Below are positions 1-6,983 of a stretch of 64,000 nucleotides of DNA, in pieces. This DNA comes from Myxococcales bacterium. GTDB lineage: Bacteria > Myxococcota_A > Polyangia > Haliangiales > Haliangiaceae. The stretch lies in assembly GCA_016707895.1 (NCBI GenBank), contig JADJGV010000021.1, positions 1 through 64,000 of the forward strand, read 5' to 3'. A program made the position numbers and the translations under genes. Within the stretch, counting starts at the first letter, position 1. Each line of letters opens with the position of its first letter. Under the pieces are notes generated by a model. That model ran no database searches, was not told the DNA's origin, and saw only the letters and a program-made list of their open reading frames with translations.

Positions 1-1458
1 GACGCGACGCAGGTGGTGCTGATGCGCAAGGGCACGCGCACGGTGCTGTCGATGCAGAACAACTACAAGGGGCCGCCGGGCGAGTTCGCGATGGTGATCC
101 CGGTGCCGACGGTGCTGCAGAAGGAGGACGTCAAGACCCTGCCCAAGGACGTCTTCGCCCGCGTCGATCAGATGGGGTCGCCGCGGCTGGTCGAGTACTG
201 GGAGCAGGACCCGTGCGGCCGTGACTGGGACGACTACGATCGCCGGCGGCCGATGAAGATGGCGGCGCGCGGCGGAGCGGCGATGGAGTCGGTCGACAAG
301 GCCGACGATCTGGGCGTGACGATCGAGGCCAAGTTCGAGGTCGGCGAGTACCAGATCTTGATCCTCTCGGCCAAGGACTCGACCGGGCTCGAGACCTGGC
401 TGCACCAGGAGCACTACCAGATCCCCGCCGGGGCCGAGCCGTTCCTGCGGCCGTACGTCGAGGCCGGGATGAAGTTCTTCGTCGCCAAGGTCGACCCCAA
501 GAAGGTCAGCTTCGGCGGCGACGGCCGCGCCAACCTGTCGCCGCTGCGGTTCCACTACGACTCGGACGAGTTCAACCTGCCGATCCGGCTGGGGCTGGCG
601 AACTCGAGTGGGACGCAGGACCTGATCGTGAGCATCCTGGCGCCCAACCAGCGCTACGAGGTGGCGAACTACAAGAACGTCACGATCCCGACCAACCTCG
701 ACGTGCGCGACAGCGTGCGGCAGTCGTTCGGCTCGTTCTACACCGCGCTGTTCGATCGCACCGTCGAGAAGAACCCGGGCGCGGTGGTGACCGAGTACGC
801 GTGGGCGGCGTCGAGCTGCGATCCGTGCCCGGGCCCCAACCTCGGCGGCAACGACTTCTTCTTGCTCGGCGCCGACGTGCTCGACGGCCCCGCCGGCAAG
901 CCCACCCAGTACGGCGGCTGGGACTTCGTGCTGACCCGCCTGCACGCGCGCTACGGCAAGACCATCACCGAGGATCTGGTGTTCAAGCAGGCCGATCCGA
1001 TCGTCGGTGGCCGCGAGCACCGCGTGAAGGGCCGGCTCGAGGAGCGCGCCCAGCCGTCGTCGGTCAACAACTTCCAGGCGCGCTACGCGATCCGCCACTG
1101 GTGGACCGGCGCGATCACCTGCGCCAACCCGGTGCGCGGGCGCTGGGGCGGCCCGCCCAGCGGCGGCTCGACCCGGCCGATCGCCGCCACCAACCTGGCG
1201 TTCGTGTCGCGCAAGGCCAACCTGCCCAAGCTGCTCATCACGTCGGCGCCGGAGATCGGCGTGCGCGCGTACAAGCGGCGCAAGCCCAAGCCGCGCCCGA
1301 CGCCCGCGCCGACGCCCGCGCCGGCCAAGCCCGCGCCGGCCGGCGCGCTGTCCCTGGACCATGGCGCCGGATGCTCGACCGGTGGTGCGTCCGATCTCGG
1401 CGCGCTCGCGGCGGTCGGCGTCGCGATGCTGATCGGCCGCCGTCGTCGGCGCGCCTAG
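1..1458 (+). CDS. DUF2330 surface protein with MYXO-CTERM-like tail (5' partial)
   Basis: The reading frame is open from base 1, so the start lies upstream; at least 485 residues are present. The N-terminal part seen here (VVLMRKGTRTVLSMQ followed by an FAMVIPVP motif) is typical of DUF2330 proteins, whose role is unknown. The C-terminus has a Pro/Lys/Ala-rich linker, then a single Cys (AGCSTGG), a hydrophobic helix and a run of five arginines. This is the layout of MYXO-CTERM sorting signals, which in Myxococcota lead to processing and anchoring at the cell surface. The protein is therefore probably exported and surface-displayed. The next gene starts 16 bp downstream and is probably cotranscribed. 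The DUF assignment is from memory of the family; the tail is seen directly. Confidence 0.8.
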   Translation, partial: DATQVVLMRKGTRTVLSMQNNYKGPPGEFAMVIPVPTVLQKEDVKTLPKDVFARVDQMGSPRLVEYWEQDPCGRDWDDYDRRRPMKMAARGGAAMESVDKADDLGVTIEAKFEVGEYQILILSAKDSTGLETWLHQEHYQIPAGAEPFLRPYVEAGMKFFVAKVDPKKVSFGGDGRANLSPLRFHYDSDEFNLPIRLGLANSSGTQDLIVSILAPNQRYEVANYKNVTIPTNLDVRDSVRQSFGSFYTALFDRTVEKNPGAVVTEYAWAASSCDPCPGPNLGGNDFFLLGADVLDGPAGKPTQYGGWDFVLTRLHARYGKTITEDLVFKQADPIVGGREHRVKGRLEERAQPSSVNNFQARYAIRHWWTGAITCANPVRGRWGGPPSGGSTRPIAATNLAFVSRKANLPKLLITSAPEIGVRAYKRRKPKPRPTPAPTPAPAKPAPAGALSLDHGAGCSTGGASDLGALAAVGVAMLIGRRRRRA

Positions 1459-1474
1459 CAGAGTGGAGGACCCG

Positions 1475-3703
1475 ATGCGGCGCACGCTCTTGCTCGTGGT
1501 GGTGGCGGCGGCCTGTCGCGGCGACGGCGTGCCGGTGACGATCGACAGCCCGACGCCGCCCGAGCCGGTCACGTTCGAGACGCGGCTGCCGCAGGCGCCG
1601 GGGCCCTACGCGCCGTCGCTCTTGACGATGAGCGCCGGCGGCGCCGACGGGCCGCAGGCCGGCGACCTGCTGGCCGACGTCGACACCTGCGGCTCGTGCC
1701 ACGCCGAGATCACCGCGCAGTGGCAGTCGAGCATCCACTCGTTCGCGTCGTTCGCGAACCCGATCTACCGCGCCAACATCGAGGTGTTCCGCGCCAACCT
1801 GGGCAACGAGGCCAGCCAGCACTGCGGCGGCTGCCACGACATGCCGCTCGAGATCGACGGCGCGATGAAGCAGCGCGTCGCCGCCGACGATCTGCGCGCC
1901 CACACCGGCGTGTCGTGCCGGGTCTGCCACGGCGCCACCGCGCCGACCAAGGACGGCAACGCGTCGTTCGTGCTCAACGGCACGCCGATGCCGACCCCCA
2001 ACGTCGACGACCCGGCGTCGGTGGCGGCGCACAAGGCCGCGGTCGACGTGAAGCCGCTGGGTGACGAGCTGTGTGCGACCTGCCACCGCGGCTTCCTGTC
2101 GCCCGACCTGGGCGTGCCGGTGCACCTGTCGGGCATCGACGAGCCGACCGCGTGGCGCGGCTCGGCGTGGAACGGCAACGGCGCGGGGCGGGTCGACAAG
2201 GTCGACAAGCAGGGGTGCATCTCGTGCCACATGCCGGAGGTCGAGGCCGGCCCCGACGAGTACGCCGGCGCCGATCGCAAGCTGCGCGCTCACACCTTCG
2301 CCGGCGGCCACACCTGGATGGCGGCGATGCGCAACGACGCGGCGCAGCTGGCGCGGATCCAGAAGATGCTGGTCGGCGCGGCGTCGATCGACGTCGCCGG
2401 CGCGATCGTACCCGCCGACGCCCCGGCCAGCGGCCCGTCGACGATCGGCGGCCGCTGGCACCTGCCGGCCGACGGCGCGCCGGTGCGGCCGGGCCAGGCG
2501 CTGGCGTTCGACGTGGTGATCCGCAACCTGCTCACCGGACACCGCTTCCCCGGCGGCGTGATCGACATGCAGGACACCTGGGTCGAGGTCGAGGTGGCCG
2601 ACGCCCGCGGCAAGCGCCTGGCGTCGAGCGGCCTGGCCCACGCCAAGCGGGCCGATGACACCGACGCGCACGTGCTGCGGTCGTACCCGGTCGATGACCA
2701 GGGCAACCTGCTCCAGCAGCACCAGCTGTTCGGGTTCCGCGCGGTGGTGTCGAACCAGAGCGTCGCGACCCGCGACGCGGTGGCGGTGCGCTACGCGATG
2801 GACGTCCCGGCCACGGCGGCGCTGCCGCTGCAGGTGACCGCGCGGCTGCGCCACCGCACGCGCAGCCTCGAGAACCAGCGCGTCACCTGCGAGGCGGCCA
2901 AGGTCGGCGACGGCGCGGCGTTCCTGCGGCAGGCGCTGGCGCTGCGCGACATGGTGGTCGACCCGTGCAAGCCGCAGCCGATCACCGAGATCGCGTCGAT
3001 CGCGGTGTGGCTGGGCGACGGCGCCGCGGCGCGCCAGGCGCCGAGCGCGCGGCCGGCGTGGGAGCGCAGCTACGAGCACGGCATGGCGCTGACCCAGGTG
3101 GTGACCGAGCGCCTCGAGGAGGCGCGCGGGGTGCTCGAGCACGCGCTGACCCAGCTCCCCGCCGGCGACGCCGGCAAGCGGCCGCGGGCGATGATCCTGG
3201 TGCAGCTGGCCTCGGTGGCCGGCAAGCAGGGGCGGGCCGACGACGCGCTGGCGCTGGTGGCCCAGGCGCGCGCGCTGCTGCCGACCCCGAGCCCGCCCGC
3301 GCTCGATGCCTACGCCGCCGACGCGCTGGCGCGGGTGTGGCGCTGGAAGGAGGCCGAGCCGTTCGCGCGCGCGGTGACCGAGCGCGCGCCGGCCAACACC
3401 GCGGCGTGGGTGATGCTCGCGCGGGTCCGCGGCAGCCTCGGCGACGATCGCGGCGCGCTGGCGGCGGCGGTGAAGGGCCTCGAGCTCGCGCCCCGCGACA
3501 GCGACCTGCTGCGGACCCAGGCGACCGCGCTGGCGCAGCTGCTACCCGGCAGCGATCTGGCAGCGAAGGCCCTGGCCGCCTACGATCGCTTCCGCGCCCC
3601 CGACGACGCCGCCCAGCTGCGCATGGCCTGCGCGGCGGCGTCCAAGGTGTGCGCCCGCGAGCGCGAGCTGGTGCACACGCACAGGTTGGTGCCTTCGCGA
3701 TAG
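1475..3703 (+). CDS. Five-haem cytochrome c lipoprotein with C-terminal TPRs
   Basis: 742 residues. I chose the ATG at 1475 because GGAGG (1465-1469) precedes it; an in-frame GTG at 1463 has nothing comparable. The N-terminus is a lipoprotein signal ending VVAAAC (Cys14). Five CxxCH haem-attachment motifs are visible: CGSCH 72, CGGCH 117, CRVCH 148, CATCH 200 and CISCH 248. This resembles cytochrome c-554-type multihaem domains. A middle beta-rich stretch (about 310-480) follows, and residues 540-730 look like TPR-type helical pairs. Expected role: periplasmic or outer-membrane electron transfer, with the TPR part possibly docking a partner. The redox partner is not identifiable from the neighbours. 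It lies directly behind the DUF2330 gene. Confidence 0.85.
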   Translation: MRRTLLLVVVAAACRGDGVPVTIDSPTPPEPVTFETRLPQAPGPYAPSLLTMSAGGADGPQAGDLLADVDTCGSCHAEITAQWQSSIHSFASFANPIYRANIEVFRANLGNEASQHCGGCHDMPLEIDGAMKQRVAADDLRAHTGVSCRVCHGATAPTKDGNASFVLNGTPMPTPNVDDPASVAAHKAAVDVKPLGDELCATCHRGFLSPDLGVPVHLSGIDEPTAWRGSAWNGNGAGRVDKVDKQGCISCHMPEVEAGPDEYAGADRKLRAHTFAGGHTWMAAMRNDAAQLARIQKMLVGAASIDVAGAIVPADAPASGPSTIGGRWHLPADGAPVRPGQALAFDVVIRNLLTGHRFPGGVIDMQDTWVEVEVADARGKRLASSGLAHAKRADDTDAHVLRSYPVDDQGNLLQQHQLFGFRAVVSNQSVATRDAVAVRYAMDVPATAALPLQVTARLRHRTRSLENQRVTCEAAKVGDGAAFLRQALALRDMVVDPCKPQPITEIASIAVWLGDGAAARQAPSARPAWERSYEHGMALTQVVTERLEEARGVLEHALTQLPAGDAGKRPRAMILVQLASVAGKQGRADDALALVAQARALLPTPSPPALDAYAADALARVWRWKEAEPFARAVTERAPANTAAWVMLARVRGSLGDDRGALAAAVKGLELAPRDSDLLRTQATALAQLLPGSDLAAKALAAYDRFRAPDDAAQLRMACAAASKVCARERELVHTHRLVPSR

Positions 3704-3734
3704 GTCGGCGTTTGAGCGGGCGGACCGGCTGCGG

Positions 3735-3784
3735 GGCTCGCCCGCGGCGTTGCCGGGTCCCCCCGTCGCCTTTGGGGGCGAGCC
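3735..3784. terminator. Inverted repeat between cytochrome gene and HTTM pair
   Basis: GGCTCGCCC (3735-3743) pairs perfectly with GGGCGAGCC (3776-3784). Inside the loop, C-runs at 3759-3764 face G-runs at 3774-3778. It lies 32 bp after the cytochrome stop, so a transcript end is plausible. There is no U-tract, so Rho-independent action is uncertain. Confidence 0.4.
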
Positions 3785-3851
3785 TCCTCGCGCGTCCAGC
3801 GAGACCACCGGCGCCGGTGGCCCGAGCGGGAAAGCGATAGGATGCGCGGCA

Positions 3852-4304
3852 GTGAACGCGACGCGCTGGTACGGCTTGGTGGTGACGCTGATCGCGGCGA
3901 TCGCGGTGGCGTGGCCGCTGACGCGTCACCCGCTGGCCGGCGACAGCTTCCCGCTGTCGACCTACCCGATGTTCGCGACGCGCCGCAAGGACGCGCGACT
4001 GTACCTGGAGTACGTGATCGCGACCGGGCCGGCCGGCGCGCGCCGCCACGTCCCGCCGGAGCTGGTGGCGAGCCCCGAGGTGATGCAGGCGATCGTCAGC
4101 GTCCACGCCGCGGTGGCGCGCGGCGACGCGACGGGCCTGTGCCAGCGGGTGGCGGCGCGGCTGGCGCCCCGCGGCGGCTACCGCGGGTTCGACGAGGTGC
4201 AGGTGATCGCCGGCAACCACCGCGCGATCGACTGGTTCGTGCGCGGCGAGCGCGGGACCGAGCGCACGCTGGCGCGCTGCCCGATCGTGCGAGGCGCGCC
4301 GTGA
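3852..4304 (+). CDS. Small membrane-anchored protein paired with HTTM protein
   Basis: 150 residues, family not recognised. I place the start at GTG 3852 because it begins just before a single hydrophobic helix (WYGLVVTLIAAIAVAWPL) and because TAGGAT (3838-3843) sits 8 nt upstream as a possible leaderless promoter box. After the helix comes a Pro-Met-Phe motif (STYPMF) and a soluble domain that is probably periplasmic. Its stop overlaps the GTG start of the HTTM gene by the sequence GTGA, so the two are translationally coupled. The pair probably forms one membrane complex; function unknown. Confidence 0.65.
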   Translation: MNATRWYGLVVTLIAAIAVAWPLTRHPLAGDSFPLSTYPMFATRRKDARLYLEYVIATGPAGARRHVPPELVASPEVMQAIVSVHAAVARGDATGLCQRVAARLAPRGGYRGFDEVQVIAGNHRAIDWFVRGERGTERTLARCPIVRGAP

Positions 4305-5209
4305 GGCGCGTGCTCGACGCGTGGTTCGCGCCGGCGCCGGCCGAGCGGCTGGCCGCGGTGCGGCTGATGCTCGGCGCGTTCACGCTGGTGTACCTGGCGA
4401 CGCAGCTGCCGCTGTGGTTCGCCGACGCGCAGTTCCACGCCGGCGACTTCCGTCCGCTCGGCGTGGTGCGGCTGCTCGACGGCCCGCTGCCGCGCGGCCT
4501 GCGCCTCGCGCTGCCACTGGTGACCATGGCCCTGGCGGTGACGTTCACGCTCGGGCTGGCTCACCGCTGGCTGGCGCCGGTGTTCGCGCTGACGCTGTTG
4601 TTCACGCTGAGCTACCGCAACTCGTGGGGCATGCCGTTCCACACCGAGAACCTGCTGGTGCTGCACGCGCTGGTGCTGGCGGTGGTGCCGGCGGCCGACG
4701 CGTGGAGCGTCGACGCGCGCGGCCGCGCGGCGCCTGCGGCCGAGCGCTACGGCTGGCCGCTGCGCGCGCTGGCGGTGATCACGGTCATCGCGTACGTGCT
4801 GGCCGGGATCGCCAAGCTCCGGCTCGGCGGCTGGGCGTGGACCGACGGCGATGCGCTGCGCGAGCAGATCGCGATCGACAACCTGCGCAAGCACCTGATG
4901 GGCGCGCCGATGAGCCCGATCGCGGCGACGTTCCTCGAGCACACCTGGCTGATGCACGCGATGGCGATCGGCACGATGGTCGTCGAGCTGGGCGCGCCGA
5001 TCGCGCTGGTCCACCGGCGGGCGGCGCTGGCGTGGTCGGTGGCGGCGTGGGGGTTCCACGTCGGCGTGCTGGCGCTGATGGCGATCGTCTTCCCGTACCA
5101 GCTGATCGGCCTGGCCTACGCGCCGCTCGTGCGCTGCGAGCGGCCGATCGCCTGGCTGATCGCGCGCGGGCGCCGCGCGCGCTTGAAGCCGGCCGCCGCC
5201 GCGGAGTAG
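4301..5209 (+). CDS. HTTM domain membrane protein
   Basis: 302 residues beginning at GTG 4301, which overlaps the previous stop. The sequence has several hydrophobic segments, with the conserved features of HTTM (horizontally transferred transmembrane) proteins, relatives of the membrane part of vitamin-K-dependent gamma-carboxylase: RLMLGAFTLVYL near the start, LSYRNSWGMPFHTENLLVLH in the middle and YVLAGIAKLRLGG followed by a late membrane cluster. The biochemical activity of bacterial HTTM proteins is mostly unknown. The basic tail (RGRRARLK) is probably cytoplasmic. Cotranscription with the small anchor protein before it is strongly implied by the overlap. Confidence 0.8.
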   Translation: MRRVLDAWFAPAPAERLAAVRLMLGAFTLVYLATQLPLWFADAQFHAGDFRPLGVVRLLDGPLPRGLRLALPLVTMALAVTFTLGLAHRWLAPVFALTLLFTLSYRNSWGMPFHTENLLVLHALVLAVVPAADAWSVDARGRAAPAAERYGWPLRALAVITVIAYVLAGIAKLRLGGWAWTDGDALREQIAIDNLRKHLMGAPMSPIAATFLEHTWLMHAMAIGTMVVELGAPIALVHRRAALAWSVAAWGFHVGVLALMAIVFPYQLIGLAYAPLVRCERPIAWLIARGRRARLKPAAAAE

Positions 5210-5219
5210 CGTGCGCGCC

Positions 5220-5705
5220 ATGCAGCTCCCCGGATCGCTGAGGTCGTGCGCGCTGCTGTGCGTGATCGGGTCGGCGGCGTGCGACGGCGGCAGCCCGCCA
5301 GCCGACGGCGCGGTCGGCGTCGATGCGGCGCCTGGCGTCGACGCCGCGCTCGGCCTCGACGCGCGTCCTCCCACCGGCTGTGTCGTCGTGGTGGCGGCCA
5401 GCGGCGCGGCCTGCGCCGCCGATTGCGAGGCGCACCTGTTCCTGCCGTCGGGGATGGCGTACTGCACGCTGACCTGCGGCGTCGATGGCGACTGCGCCCC
5501 GTACGGCGCCGAGCTCACCTGCGCGGCCGAGGTCGGCACGTGCATGCCGCGCTGCGCGGACGACGCCGGCTGCCAGGCGATGGGCTTTCCGCGCTGCCAT
5601 CCGGTCGGGGCGTTCTGCGACACGCTGCCCCCGTGCACGTCCGACGCCGAGTGTCAGGGCGTGGGCCTCACCCGCTGCGTGATGCCCGGCGCCTACTGCA
5701 CCTGA
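5220..5705 (+). CDS. Cys-rich lipoprotein
   Basis: 161 residues from ATG 5220; an in-frame GTG at 5211 is less likely because TAGCGT (5207-5212) sits 7 nt before the ATG. The signal peptide ends IGSAAC. A linker of repeated Asp-Ala units follows (GVDAAPGVDAALGLDA), then about 110 residues with many regularly spaced cysteines (CGVDGDC, CADDAGC, CTSDAEC), which suggests small disulfide-bonded modules resembling EGF or Dickkopf-type Cys-rich repeats. No enzyme motif is seen. It is probably an outer-membrane or surface lipoprotein. It is convergent with the HAD phosphatase gene, with 5 bp between the stops. Confidence 0.75.
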   Translation: MQLPGSLRSCALLCVIGSAACDGGSPPADGAVGVDAAPGVDAALGLDARPPTGCVVVVAASGAACAADCEAHLFLPSGMAYCTLTCGVDGDCAPYGAELTCAAEVGTCMPRCADDAGCQAMGFPRCHPVGAFCDTLPPCTSDAECQGVGLTRCVMPGAYCT

Positions 5706-5710
5706 GCGGC

Positions 5711-6523
5711 TCAGCCCCAGGCGCGGCGGATCGCCTCGGCGATGCCGCCGCCGGCGCCGGCCGGCGTCGCGAGCTGATCGGTGGCGCGGGCGCGCACGTC
5801 GTCGGGCGCGCCGCCCATCGCGAACGAGCGGCCGGCCACCGCGAACATCGGCACGTCGTTGACCCAGTCGCCGACCGCGACCGCGTCGGCCAGCGTGCAG
5901 CCGGCGGCCTCGCACAGCGCGGCCAGCGCGGTGCCCTTGGTCGGGCCGGCGGCGCGGGCCAACAACGCGTGCTTGCCGGGGTGCGCGCCGACCGCGAACT
6001 GCACCGCGTACGGCGCCTCGGGGCTGCCGCGCAGCGACGCGTGGGCCGCGGCGACGGCGTCGGCGTCGCCGATCGCGACCGTGGCCAGCGCGGTGATCGC
6101 GTGGGCGTCGTCGGCGCCGACCACCCGCAGGTTGGGCGACCAGGTGGCGACGTAGCCGGCGTAGGGCGCGCCGCGGTGATCGTGGTGGATGCCGTCGGCG
6201 TCGAGCAAGAAGCCGGCGAGGTCGTGGGCGTCGACCGCGTCGCGCCACCGCGCGGTGGTGGCGGCGGCGAGCGGGTGGTGGGCCACGGTCGCGCCGGTGC
6301 CGAGATCGATCAGGTGGCTGCCCTCCATGCACGCGATCAGGCCCTCGATCGCGCAGGCGCGCGCCGCCGCGACCGCGCCCGAGTGCAGCCGGCCGGTGAC
6401 GATCGTGACCACCACGCCGGCGGCCTGCAACTCGGCGATCGCGGCGACGTCGCGCGGGTCGACCGTGTGGTCGCCGCGCAGCAGCGTCCCGTCGAGATCC
6501 AGCGCCAGCAGGCGGTAGGCCAT
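5711..6523 (-). CDS. Cof-type HAD-superfamily phosphatase
   Basis: 270 residues, normal for the family. HAD motif I is LDLDGTLLRGD (catalytic Asp9 and Asp11), a Thr follows in the TIVTGRL region as motif II, a Lys lies in PTKGTALAALCE and motif IV is VAVGDWVNDVPMF. The central region is a C2-type cap, as in Cof/YidA-like sugar-phosphate and cofactor phosphatases. It should hydrolyse a small phosphorylated metabolite in the cytoplasm; the substrate cannot be read from sequence. The start ATG has no Shine-Dalgarno sequence but has TACAGT 8 nt upstream (6532-6537 on the minus strand), fitting a leaderless mRNA. Confidence 0.88.
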   Translation of the reverse strand: MAYRLLALDLDGTLLRGDHTVDPRDVAAIAELQAAGVVVTIVTGRLHSGAVAAARACAIEGLIACMEGSHLIDLGTGATVAHHPLAAATTARWRDAVDAHDLAGFLLDADGIHHDHRGAPYAGYVATWSPNLRVVGADDAHAITALATVAIGDADAVAAAHASLRGSPEAPYAVQFAVGAHPGKHALLARAAGPTKGTALAALCEAAGCTLADAVAVGDWVNDVPMFAVAGRSFAMGGAPDDVRARATDQLATPAGAGGGIAEAIRRAWG

Positions 6524-6571
6524 CGCGCGCCACTGTAGCAGGCGCGGCCCGGGGCGGCGCGACGCGCGCGC

Positions 6572-6943
6572 TCAGGCGGCGAGCGCGAGGTAGATGCGGC
6601 GGTCGCCGCGGACCAGCGCGACCGCGGCGGCTGGGCGCTGGTGGGTGGGGTCGGGCGCGGCGTGGACCGTCGAGATCGGCGCGGTGTCGCCCGAGAACGC
6701 GGCGATCGCCGCGGTCGCGGCCTTGCCGAACCGCCAGGCCAGCTCGCGGGTCAGCGTGCGGCCGCGGGCCTGCCACGCGGCGACGCCGATCCACCGGGCG
6801 GCGGCGGGCGTGATCGCGACGATGTGGCCGTCGGCGTCGAGCGCGATCACCGCGTCGTCGAGGCGGGCCAACTCGTCGGGGCTCATGGCGTCGAGGCGCT
6901 GCCCAAGGCGCCGCGGCTCGTCACAGGTGCGGACGGTTCCCAT
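6572..6943 (-). CDS. Small PAS-like protein
   Basis: 123 residues if started at ATG 6943; an internal ATG at 6886 would give 104 residues starting MSPDELARLDDAVIALD. The region VIALDADGHIVAITPAAARWIG is a typical PAS N-terminal signature, and the rest fits a single PAS fold with no output domain. Such stand-alone PAS proteins may sense a ligand or dimerise with a kinase. It lies 40 bp downstream of the B-repeat lipoprotein gene on the same strand and may be cotranscribed with it. Neither start has a Shine-Dalgarno sequence. Confidence 0.55.
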   Translation of the reverse strand: MGTVRTCDEPRRLGQRLDAMSPDELARLDDAVIALDADGHIVAITPAAARWIGVAAWQARGRTLTRELAWRFGKAATAAIAAFSGDTAPISTVHAAPDPTHQRPAAAVALVRGDRRIYLALAA

Positions 6944-6983
6944 GCGCGTTGGACGCCCGACGCGCGCGCGGCGTTACGCGGCG

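Noticed and set aside
3750..3851. Longer N-terminus for the HTTM partner protein starting at 3750
   Set aside because: It runs through an inverted repeat and gives a low-complexity leader; GTG 3852 begins right before the membrane helix.
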